Below, in pieces: positions 34,905-42,361 of a DNA stretch of 58,555 nucleotides. Each line of letters begins with the position of its first letter. The stretch's first letter is position 1. The notes beneath the pieces were generated by a model. That model was not told where the DNA came from, did not search any database, and saw nothing but the letters and a program-made list of their open reading frames with translations. The DNA is from Prevotella sp. UBA2725 (lineage in GTDB: Bacteria > Bacteroidota > Bacteroidia > Bacteroidales > Bacteroidaceae). The translations under genes were made by a program, and so were the position numbers. Location: positions 1 to 58,555 of the forward strand of contig DEKJ01000020.1 in the NCBI GenBank assembly GCA_002353825.1, in the 5' to 3' direction.

Positions 34905-35955
34905 ATATCTTTTTTAATGTTAATATATTTGGCTCCTCCGCAAACCTCTTGAAGTCCTCCGCTGCCGGTGAACCCTTATACGGCACATAGAGCTCCTTGG
35001 GGTTGTCCCACGCATTGCGCCAGAAGAGAACGTAAGAGATGCGGTAGTTTTTCAGCACCGGCAGGAGCGTGTGGGTGAACCACAGACTGTCAGGAAGTTG
35101 CTGAGCCCCGGTCTCCGTGAGCGCCGCCAGCTTCTTATGCTCTGCAGCGATTTTCACCAGTCGGTCAAGCTCGAAGCGCAGACTCTTCTGATAGGCAGCC
35201 TTGTCGTTGTTGAAGTCGTAGAGGTCGAAGCCCATGAGGTCGACATATTTGTCGCCGGGATAGAACTTGAGGAAGTCGGAATCGCCGGCATTCGGTGAGA
35301 ACGCCCAGACGAGGTTGTTGAGTTTATATTTCTTTGTCAGGGTATCATGGGTGTAACGGTAGAGCTGCTGATACTCCTCCGGGGTGCAACTCTTAGCGCC
35401 CCACCAGAACCAGCCGCCACCCATCTCGTGCCAGGGACGGAAGATGATAGGGATCCGTTTGCCTTGAGAATCCTTAATAGAACCCAAGAAGGTGGCGACG
35501 CGGTCGAGCCATGTACGGAACAGTTTGTTCTTACTGCCTCCGGGAAGGATTGCCTTAACCGGTGTGCCCGACGGATCCCATGCACTCTTGTCGGTGACGG
35601 GGTTGTCGGGGTGCCAACTCATCTCCACGATGCCACCGCGCGCATGCTGTTTCTCAGCCTCCTGACGTAGCAGGTCGAACGGCACATTATCGAGACTCTT
35701 CTCGTGGCCGAGCTCGAGGTGACCGAGCTCAAAGCCCATAACGGCCGGCCAGTCACCTACGGTCTCGAGCACATCGCTCCGGCCCGACTGCCATTTCCAG
35801 TCGTGACCATAGAGCGGGTCATCCTGGTGTCCAATCATGATACCTTTATTCTCTATCTTCGCCATCCGCTTGATGAGCTTCTTGGCGGGTGAGGAAGCTG
35901 TAGCGGTGAGGCTCAAGGTCAACATCGCCAGAGACAATATTGTTGTTTTCTTCAT
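34903..35955 (-). CDS. GH26 endo-beta-1,4-mannanase
   Basis: This 350-aa exported enzyme has a signal to about residue 20 (LSLTATAS) and no lipobox, so it is probably periplasmic. Family GH26 motifs are the acid/base Glu177 in RPWHEMGGGWFWW and the nucleophile Glu281 in ALTETG, with SWHPDNP upstream. It cleaves beta-1,4-mannan or mannooligosaccharides to mannobiose. It is the first catabolic enzyme of the operon after the esterase. The absence of a carbohydrate-binding module and of surface anchoring suggests it trims chains already imported by the SusC/SusD pair. Confidence 0.95.
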   Translation of the reverse strand: MKKTTILSLAMLTLSLTATASSPAKKLIKRMAKIENKGIMIGHQDDPLYGHDWKWQSGRSDVLETVGDWPAVMGFELGHLELGHEKSLDNVPFDLLRQEAEKQHARGGIVEMSWHPDNPVTDKSAWDPSGTPVKAILPGGSKNKLFRTWLDRVATFLGSIKDSQGKRIPIIFRPWHEMGGGWFWWGAKSCTPEEYQQLYRYTHDTLTKKYKLNNLVWAFSPNAGDSDFLKFYPGDKYVDLMGFDLYDFNNDKAAYQKSLRFELDRLVKIAAEHKKLAALTETGAQQLPDSLWFTHTLLPVLKNYRISYVLFWRNAWDNPKELYVPYKGSPAAEDFKRFAEEPNILTLKKI

Positions 35956-35994
35956 TGTCGTTTGTATTAGTCACATTTACAATGTCTTCCCGAA

Positions 35995-36135
35995 GATCTT
36001 TTTCACACGGATTATAAAGATCTTAAAGATGGCTACGCTTTTCGCTACGCTGTGATGCTATGATATGTGTAGCTGCGAAGCGGCGTAACAATCTTTAGAA
36101 TCTTTATGATCCGTGTGAGAAGACATCCGTGTGAG
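35995..36135. repeat. AT-rich inverted-repeat element, copy 2
   Basis: The outer arms (CTTTTTCACACGGATTATAAAG and the matching CTTTATGATCCGTGTGAGAAG) pair with a few mismatches. Inside are GGCTACGC, TTCGCTACGC and GCGAAGCGGCGTAAC, shared with the 30010 copy, but the inner ACATTAATTTCC repeat is missing. This copy is about half as long. It lies between the esterase and mannanase genes. Confidence 0.8.
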
Positions 36136-36175
36136 TATGGATGAATTTAACGGGTAATACTGTATCCTTTCTTCT

Positions 36176-37480
36176 TTATTCTTTAATTTTTAGCGCATGC
36201 GTAATAAACTCCTGCCACTCATCCCACTGCTCCTGATACCAGTAATGTCCGGTCTGCTGATAGACGCTGAGCGTCTTCTTGGCGGGATAGATATTGTAGA
36301 GGCCATAAGAGGATGTCGGCGGCACCACCTCATCGTTGTAACCAAAAGAGAACCAGGCCGGCACGGTGCAGCGGCGGGCAAAGTTGACACCGTCGTAATA
36401 GCGGGAGCCTTCCACGTCCTTCTCCGTGAACGGTTTCTTATAGAAATAATGTGGCCATCCGCCGGCTACATTGTGGCACTCTGCCTCGAAGTCGCACATG
36501 GCATCATGGACAGCAGCTAAGAAAGTCACTCTCTTGTCGAGGGCCGCAACGGCGAGCGAGAGGAAACCGCCCTGCGAGGCGCCCGTGACACCGAGCGTCT
36601 TGCCGTTCCATTCGGGCAACGAGGCGATAAAGTCGACAGCGCGCACGGCTCCAGTCACCACACGCTTGTAATAGTTCTTCTCTGGTGAAGCGATGTTCAC
36701 ATCCCAGTAGTTGTTAAGCGCGCCCCCGAGGAGGTTGTCATACACTTTCTGCTCCATCGTCACGGGGATGCCATGGATGCCGATCTCCAGGACGATGCAC
36801 TGACCGGGAGCGGTATAGGTATCACCCGAATAAGGACGCACACCGGCACCGGGCACGCGCAGCAAGGCGGGATAAGAGCCGGCCTTCACTGGCACACTGA
36901 GGATGCCGTAGATACGCGAGGTATAAGAGTCGTTGCAGAAACTGACCTCATACACATTGTCATTCTCCGTACAGCGCTCGGGAAGCATACGACGCGTGGG
37001 GTTGAGTCCGACGGAGCGCGCCTCTTTCAAAGCCTTGCTCCAGAAAGCATCGAAGTCCTTGGCATCCTTGCACATCGGCCGTACCTTCTCAGGCGAGAAG
37101 GCAGCGGTGCAGAGGCCCGTATAATCCTTGCCGCCGACATGTGCCGTGACCTTCACGCGGTAGAAGCCCGGGGCAGAGAGACTGCCCTTGAGGCGCAGCG
37201 TGCCATCCTTGAGTGTCACCCCTTTCTTCTCAATGTTCGGATAAAACACTGGACCGGCCTCATAGTCGATTGACACATTATTATATAATGTACCCGACTT
37301 AAGTACATTAACCGTAAACGTAGCGGTCTCACCTGTACGATAATTCCAGTCGGCATGATCAGGCGTCACGGTAACATTGATGTTGTTTCCGCGAATCTGC
37401 GCACATAGCGAAGCATCGATGCCAAACAAGAGGCACGACAAAAAGAGTACTTGAAAGATAATATTCTTCGGTGTTTTCAT
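36176..37480 (-). CDS. CE7-like acetyl esterase of the mannan locus
   Basis: This is a 434-aa exported protein from the internal Met MKTPKNII. The frame opens five codons earlier at a TTG that gives no better signal. The signal ends near DASLCAQ. The N-terminal about 120 residues form a beta-rich domain. The alpha/beta-hydrolase part has the nucleophile Ser302 in GASQG, an Asp in NDEVVPP and a His in TGHYWY, the layout of CE7 acetyl xylan esterases. It would deacetylate mannan or xylan oligosaccharides. It is the first gene of the minus-strand mannan run. Confidence 0.85.
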   Translation of the reverse strand: MKTPKNIIFQVLFLSCLLFGIDASLCAQIRGNNINVTVTPDHADWNYRTGETATFTVNVLKSGTLYNNVSIDYEAGPVFYPNIEKKGVTLKDGTLRLKGSLSAPGFYRVKVTAHVGGKDYTGLCTAAFSPEKVRPMCKDAKDFDAFWSKALKEARSVGLNPTRRMLPERCTENDNVYEVSFCNDSYTSRIYGILSVPVKAGSYPALLRVPGAGVRPYSGDTYTAPGQCIVLEIGIHGIPVTMEQKVYDNLLGGALNNYWDVNIASPEKNYYKRVVTGAVRAVDFIASLPEWNGKTLGVTGASQGGFLSLAVAALDKRVTFLAAVHDAMCDFEAECHNVAGGWPHYFYKKPFTEKDVEGSRYYDGVNFARRCTVPAWFSFGYNDEVVPPTSSYGLYNIYPAKKTLSVYQQTGHYWYQEQWDEWQEFITHALKIKE

Positions 37481-37512
37481 CGTTTTTAAGTGCAATGGTT
37501 TAAAATTCGGTG

Positions 37513-37520
37513 CAAAGTTA
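37513..37520 (-). promoter_or_regulatory. -7 box of the mannan operon
   Basis: TAACTTTG on the minus strand is an exact -7 box, about 35 bp upstream of the esterase start. No TTTG was found at 19-21 bp, which is common for activator-dependent promoters and fits an AraC-controlled operon. Confidence 0.5.
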
Positions 37521-37582
37521 GGGATAATATTGATACAACGATAATACTATATTAGCACATTCTTGTACTTTTGGACAAATGT

Positions 37583-37623
37583 TGAGGCCCCTCCCCTTGC
37601 CCCTCCCCCGCAAGGAGGGGAGG
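37583..37623. repeat. Short G/C-run repeat near the mannan promoter
   Basis: GGCCCCTCCCCTTGCCCCTCCCC is followed by CGCAAGGAGGGGAGG, so the CCCCTCCTTGCGG-like half pairs with the CCGCAAGGAGGGG half. This is a degenerate member of the G-rich repeat family found inside the operon. Confidence 0.6.
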
Positions 37624-37629
37624 TAGCCA

Positions 37630-37937
37630 CCCGCACCTCAGAGAGGTACCACACGATTAGCGCCTCACGTCAGCACCTCGGAGAGGTGCCACATGGTTAG
37701 CCCCAGGTAAGAAGCGCAGCGACGCAACCTGGGGTTGGGTGAAGACCGACGACCTGATTACCGGCCTCGAAGAGGGCGAACATGGTTATATCCCCGGGCA
37801 ATGTTAGTAAACCCCCAAAATTCCAACCATGTTCGCCCTCTTCGAGGCCGTATTGCAACGAAACCACAACGGACCTAAACCCCACGTTTCGGCTACGCCT
37901 CACGTGGGGCTAACCATATAGCACCTCTCCGAGGTGC
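37630..37937. repeat. Composite palindromic element, copy 6
   Basis: A degenerate extra A hairpin (CCGCACCTCAGAGAGGTACC) and a broken B tail (GCGCCTCACGT) occupy 37630-37670. A complete element follows from GCACCTCGGAGAGGTGC (37673-37689) to GCACCTCTCCGAGGTGC (37921-37937). B is of the CCCCAGGT type with an AGAAGCGCAGCGACG core; B' is of the CCCCACGT type. It is the only copy located between two divergent genes, and it lies directly upstream of the truncated SusC. Confidence 0.88.
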
Positions 37938-37973
37938 AAGCGGACCTCATCGCGTCTCGTCCGTGTCGCAATC

Positions 37974-38036
37974 GCGACGCATATGTGACGCGTTTCCGAC
38001 GCATATGCGTCACATTACCGCCCCATATGCGTCGCA
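37974..38036. repeat. Three GACGCATATGCGTC palindromes
   Basis: Three related palindromes stand in tandem at 37974-37991 (GCGACGCATATGTGACGC), 37996-38013 (CCGACGCATATGCGTCAC) and 38020-38036 (CCCCATATGCGTCGCA). The middle one is perfect over 14 bp. They fill the space between composite element copy 6 and the SusC fragment. No other copies were noticed in the window. Confidence 0.8.
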
Positions 38037-38711
38037 ATGGCGGTACGCTTAAATCATACTAACACTCAATTTTTAAGAGTGTATATTGACGCTGCGCGCG
38101 CTGCCGGTAAGGCTGTGGATGCCGACGCCCAGCCCGGTGACCTGATCTGGGACGACTACGATGGTGATGGCGTTATCAGCTACGATGGCGACCGTCACGA
38201 CATCGGCAACCCGCATCCTGACGTAACCATGGGCCTGAGCCTCGGCTTCGACTGGAAAGGGCTCGACTTCAGCGTCACAGGCGCCGGACAGTTCGGTATG
38301 CAGGTCATGCAGAGCTATCGCACTTCACAGCTCGCTAACCAATACACTAACTACACCCAGGACATCTTCCAGCGTTGGCACGGTGAGGGCACTTCCAACA
38401 AGTATCCTGCTCTGAGAGTCGGTTCTAAGAACGACCAGTGGATTTCTACTCGCTACATGCACAACGCCGACTTCTTCCGCGTACAGAACATAACAGTCGG
38501 TTATGACTTCAACAAACTGTGGAAGAACAGCCCGTTCCAGCAGCTCCGCCTCTACTTCCAAGCTCAGAACCTCTACACCTTCACAAGCTACACTGGCGTA
38601 GATCCTGAGATCGGTTCATCTGGCGGCAAGGACTCCTGGGCTTCTGGTGTAGACGTCGGTCTGTATCCTACAAGCCGTACTTACCTCGTTGGTGTGAACA
38701 TCAAGTTCTAA
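38037..38711 (+). pseudogene. C-terminal fragment of a SusC transporter
   Basis: The open frame codes for 224 aa. From about residue 17 (YIDAARAAGKAVDADAQPGD) it reads as the last fifth of a SusC barrel: the DDYDGDGVISYDGDRHDIGN calcium-type loop, LRLYFQAQNLYTFTSYTG and the closing strand TSRTYLVGVNIKF. The signal peptide, plug and most of the barrel are missing. The first 10-16 codons, from repeat-rich DNA, do not look like SusC. It is followed 27 bp later by an intact SusD, so a full susC once stood here or stands elsewhere. The loss coincides with composite element copy 6 and the palindrome array. A rearrangement, a gene-shuffling site or an assembly join are all possible. Confidence 0.85.
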
Positions 38712-38738
38712 TACCTTAATAATAATAGACAAAGAAAT

Positions 38739-40616
38739 ATGAAAAAGATATTGACCATGGCAGCCGCTGCCCTTCTTGCGCTGAGTTTCACAGCGTGCGA
38801 TGACAAGCTGGATGTCACAAACTATACGTCACCCAACACCGGAAACTTCCCCGCTACCACCGGTGACGTAAATAAGGAGCTGAACGGCGCTTACTCCACG
38901 CTGAACGCAATGTGCCAGGATCCGCTCCAGATGCCTTATTTCGTCTGGGATATCATGTCAGACGAGCAGAACGGCGGTGGTGGCACAGGTGACGTTGAGA
39001 GCCATGCTATAGGTCATCTCACATCGAACAAAGCCACGCTCTTCGATCATGCCTGGGCTGCTCTTTATCAGGGTGTGGCACGTACGAGCACCGTCATCTA
39101 TGGTATCGACAACTTTGAATGGGCTGACCAGTCACAGCGCAACCAGCTGCTCGGCGAGGCTCTCTTCCTCCGCGCTCAGTATTACCTCTGGGCTTCACAG
39201 ATGTTCGGAGACGTACCTGCTTACTGGGAGGCTTCTCGTCCTACACCTTGTCCGCAGGTCAGTGCCCAGGACGTGATCTATCCTCATATCTTCGCCGACC
39301 TCGTGAGTGCTTCTGAGCTCATGAGCAAGAAGGTTCAGGGCGACGGCCACGCTACTAAGTATGCTGCAGAGGCTCTCCTGGCGCGTGCCTATCTCTTCTA
39401 CCAGGGCTTCTACAAGAAGCAGGGAGAGATGGCTACGGCCAATCCAGAAGCAGTGGAGCTCCCGGCTGACACTTACAAAGGTGCTACGGCAAAGACTTCG
39501 CTCTCTAAGCAGGATGTCATCGATGCTCTTAACGACGTCATCCAGAAAGGTGGCTATAAGCTCGTAGGAGACTTCCGCGATCTCTGGCAGTACACCAACA
39601 AGCTCACTGTAGACGATTACGATTATACGAAGGGCGTCAAAGGCGTTGATGGTCAACCGCTAATGTGGGCCGGCAACGGCAACTCTGAGGAGATCTTCCA
39701 GATCCAGTTCATGAACGCTGCTTCCTGGAACGGCACCACAGGCATGGGTTACTGTAACCAAATGGAGCTCTACGCTGCTCTACGCTGCGATGCTGATGCT
39801 CAGAAGCGCCAGAACGGTGGTCCTGAGACCTTCCCCTTCGGTCAGGGATGGGGACAGGGCACTGTCACAGTAAGCACCTGGGACAACTGGCCTAACTCAG
39901 ATATTCGCAAAAAGGCTTCTATCCTCAATGCTCCTGAAGAGCTCAAGGGCTTCGTCTTCACCACGAGCTGCTCCGAGGATGCCGGCTTCTACAACAAGAA
40001 GATGCAGCCTATCACAGCGCTCAAGGGCTATGACGGCACTGCTGCTACCGGTACCGACTGGGATAACCACTCTAACCGCTACACATGGTGGGCTTGCCTC
40101 CAGGACGCTTACGTCAACAACAATGGCAACTCTATGCAGGGTGACCACTTCGGCGACCTGATGCTTATCCGTTACGCTGACGTGCTGCTTATGCAGACGG
40201 AGCTCACGGGTGATGCTCAGTACATGAACAAAGTGCGTGCCCGTGCCGGTCTCGATCCCATCACTTACACTTGGGCTAACCTAAAGGCTGAGCGTCAGCA
40301 TGAGCTAGCCTTCGAGGGTCTGCGCTTCAATGACCTCCGTCGCTGGTCAGGCATCAATGGTGGTGAGAACTGCGAGGCTGCTCAGGCTTTAGAGAAGGCA
40401 AAGGAAGGCCAGCGCGTCAACTACACGGGCAACTGGGCTACTATGCGCCACGCTACATCATCATGGTCTAAGCGCTACGCCGAGACTGATGGTTTCCTCG
40501 CTATCCCTTCGGCAGAAATCGAAAAGGTCAACGATAAGACAATCCTGAAGCAGAATCCAGGATGGGGCGCTAACGTGCCTGAGGCTAACATCGCTGGTTC
40601 ACCGGTTTATCAATAA
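38739..40616 (+). CDS. SusD/RagB lipoprotein of the mannan locus
   Basis: This 625-aa surface glycan-binding lipoprotein has its lipobox at LSFTACDDKL. Family features are the TSPNTGNFPATTGDVNKELNGAYSTL start, LLGEALFLRAQYYLWASQMFGDVP, LLARAYLFYQGFY and the C-terminal LTYTWANLKAERQHELAFEGLRFNDLRRW-type end. Codon choice is strongly biased, pointing to high expression. It follows the SusC fragment by 27 bp and precedes the surface lipoprotein by 21 bp. Mannan specificity is inferred from the divergent enzyme genes. Confidence 0.94.
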   Translation: MKKILTMAAAALLALSFTACDDKLDVTNYTSPNTGNFPATTGDVNKELNGAYSTLNAMCQDPLQMPYFVWDIMSDEQNGGGGTGDVESHAIGHLTSNKATLFDHAWAALYQGVARTSTVIYGIDNFEWADQSQRNQLLGEALFLRAQYYLWASQMFGDVPAYWEASRPTPCPQVSAQDVIYPHIFADLVSASELMSKKVQGDGHATKYAAEALLARAYLFYQGFYKKQGEMATANPEAVELPADTYKGATAKTSLSKQDVIDALNDVIQKGGYKLVGDFRDLWQYTNKLTVDDYDYTKGVKGVDGQPLMWAGNGNSEEIFQIQFMNAASWNGTTGMGYCNQMELYAALRCDADAQKRQNGGPETFPFGQGWGQGTVTVSTWDNWPNSDIRKKASILNAPEELKGFVFTTSCSEDAGFYNKKMQPITALKGYDGTAATGTDWDNHSNRYTWWACLQDAYVNNNGNSMQGDHFGDLMLIRYADVLLMQTELTGDAQYMNKVRARAGLDPITYTWANLKAERQHELAFEGLRFNDLRRWSGINGGENCEAAQALEKAKEGQRVNYTGNWATMRHATSSWSKRYAETDGFLAIPSAEIEKVNDKTILKQNPGWGANVPEANIAGSPVYQ

Positions 40617-40637
40617 ATCATTCAAGAAGACAAAGAC

Positions 40638-42152
40638 ATGAAAAAGATATTTTTTATCGGTTTAGCTGCCGCCGCTCTGCTGACTGCCTGCGATCCTGTC
40701 CAGGTCGAGAAAGACTACAGCATGGACAGCTATACGCCAGAGCAGCTCGCTGACATGGTGCAGTTCAAGCAGTTCTCTGCTACTGACAGTGTCACGCCGC
40801 AGGAAGATGGTAACTGGTTCACCTATACCACCAACCCGACGCAGAATGTTGTGATCTATACGCTGAAGAAGGATGGCTCTGAGAATATCCTCTCAGGCAC
40901 GGGCAGTCATGCCTCCGGCTCTTTCTTCTTCCGCCCGGGACGAGGCTCTGATCCTAACCAGACTCTTTACGTGCGCTACGTCGATGCCAACAACGACACC
41001 GTGACAGCTCAGAAGCAGGTCACAGTGGAAGTGGCTGCTGAGCTCACACCTGAGATGCGTCTCCTCGCTTCCAACGACTACGGAAGCAAGAAGTGGGTTT
41101 GGGATGACACCTTCCGTGCCGATCAGGCCTCTTGGGGTAACATGGGATACCTCCCAGGCTCTGGTGAAAGCTTCGCTACTGAGGGCAATGGTATCTGGTG
41201 GGGCATGAAGCCTGACGCTGAGACCATCAGCGGCCAGCTACAGCACGCTACGGATGGCAACGGTCCTAAGTATGCAGGTGCTGCCTACATGATGCTCGAC
41301 GATGAGGGCGGTATTGCTTCTTACACAGCTGAAGGCGAGCTGATCGCTAAGGGCTCCTACAGCGTGACGGGTTATGACGGTAAGCGTCATCCTTCTGCTG
41401 ATGGCTCACAGGCTGAGTGGAGCCTCGGTACCTTCAAGACTACTGCCGGTTCCATCCTCTGGCCTTATCAGATCAATGGCAAAGGCTTCAAGCCTGAGGA
41501 GTTCGAACTCATGCAGCTCGATGCCACTCACCTCAAACTCATCTATGCCGCTCCAGGCACAGGTGGCTGGTCGGAGGCTACATGGTGGGCTTTCAAGAGC
41601 GAATCTGATGCTAAGGGCGCACTGACCGACTACGGTGAGAAGTCCTGGACTTGGGATGACACATTCCGGCAGGATGGCGGCTCGTGGGGTAACCTCGGTT
41701 ACCTCCCAGGCACCGGCGAGAGCTTCGCTAAGGAAGGCAATGGTATCTGGTGGGGCATGAAGCCTGACGCTGAGACTATCAGCACTCAGCTCCAGCACGC
41801 TACTGATGGTAATGGTCCTAAGTATGCTGGCGGTGCTTACATGACGTTCAACTATGACCTCGGTACAGTGACATCTTATACTGAGAGTGGCGAGAAGATC
41901 GCGTCAGGCTCATTCGATGTTCCTGCGGCTACATGGTTCAACGGTGGGCGTGATGGCAACAACTGGTCGATGGGTACCCTGACCACTACAGCCGGTTCTA
42001 TCCTCTGGCCGTACCAGATCAATGGCAAAGGCTTCAAGCCTGAGGCCTTCGAGATAATGCAGCTCGATGGCAAACATCTGAAACTTATCTATGCCGCTCC
42101 AGGCACAGGCTCATGGTCTGAGGCTACATGGTGGGCTTTCAAAGCCAAATAA
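40638..42152 (+). CDS. Surface lipoprotein with internal duplication, SusE/SGBP position
   Basis: This 504-aa lipoprotein (lipobox ALLTACDPV) has an N-terminal about 145 residues resembling the small Ig-like domain of SusE-type proteins. Two copies of a domain of about 175 residues follow, beginning at residues 148 and 332. Both contain WDDTF, GNGIWWGMKPDAETIS, LQHATDGNGPKYAG, SILWPYQINGKGFKPE and APGTGxWSEATWWAF, and they are largely identical. The many exposed Trp residues are typical of carbohydrate-binding surfaces. The position after SusD supports a surface glycan-binding role, probably for beta-mannan. I do not recognise a named family for the repeat. Confidence 0.85.
   Translation: MKKIFFIGLAAAALLTACDPVQVEKDYSMDSYTPEQLADMVQFKQFSATDSVTPQEDGNWFTYTTNPTQNVVIYTLKKDGSENILSGTGSHASGSFFFRPGRGSDPNQTLYVRYVDANNDTVTAQKQVTVEVAAELTPEMRLLASNDYGSKKWVWDDTFRADQASWGNMGYLPGSGESFATEGNGIWWGMKPDAETISGQLQHATDGNGPKYAGAAYMMLDDEGGIASYTAEGELIAKGSYSVTGYDGKRHPSADGSQAEWSLGTFKTTAGSILWPYQINGKGFKPEEFELMQLDATHLKLIYAAPGTGGWSEATWWAFKSESDAKGALTDYGEKSWTWDDTFRQDGGSWGNLGYLPGTGESFAKEGNGIWWGMKPDAETISTQLQHATDGNGPKYAGGAYMTFNYDLGTVTSYTESGEKIASGSFDVPAATWFNGGRDGNNWSMGTLTTTAGSILWPYQINGKGFKPEAFEIMQLDGKHLKLIYAAPGTGSWSEATWWAFKAK
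41079..42149 (+). repeat. Two 552-bp-spaced coding repeats
   Basis: The repeats start at 41079 and 41631, in frame, with long blocks of near-identical DNA, for example around GGCAATGGTATCTGGTGGGG (41183 and 41740) and ATCAATGGCAAAGGCTTCAA (41470 and 42018). This indicates a fairly recent or recently homogenised duplication. The middle section (41330-41420 against 41890-41960) is the least conserved. Confidence 0.9.
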
Positions 42153-42174
42153 ATAAAAGATTGGTTTCTTTTCG

Positions 42175-42222
42175 TTCCCGTGGGCAAGAACATAGCAATG
42201 TGTTCCCGCTCCACGGGAATTT
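42175..42222 (+). terminator. Hairpin after the mannan SusCD operon
   Basis: TTCCCGTGG (42175-42183) pairs with CCACGGGAA (42211-42219), followed by TTTA. A second, smaller pairing (AAGAACA with TGTTC) lies within the loop. It is a likely terminator with a short T-run. Confidence 0.6.
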
Positions 42223-42337
42223 ATGGCTCTACTGTTATTGATAAGGTATCCGGAAGGGGCCAACATTGAGATGATGTTTTATCGAAATAAGATTATTAAT
42301 TTTCAATAATTTATTTTCAATAATGACGATAATTCAT

Positions 42338-42345
42338 TAACTTTG
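42338..42345 (+). promoter_or_regulatory. -7 box of ATPase gene 2
   Basis: TAACTTTG is an exact -7 box. About 20 bp upstream the sequence is TTTC rather than TTTG, so the -33 box is weak. The start codon at 42362 follows after a leader of about 10 nt. Confidence 0.5.
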
Positions 42346-42361
42346 CTTCAAAAAAGAGACT

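Noticed and set aside
30010..36135. Insertion sequences between mannan genes
   Set aside because: Inverted repeats are present but no transposase frame lies within or next to any of them.
38037..38711. Complete small outer-membrane protein gene
   Set aside because: The content is the last barrel part of SusC without signal peptide or plug, so it is described as a fragment.
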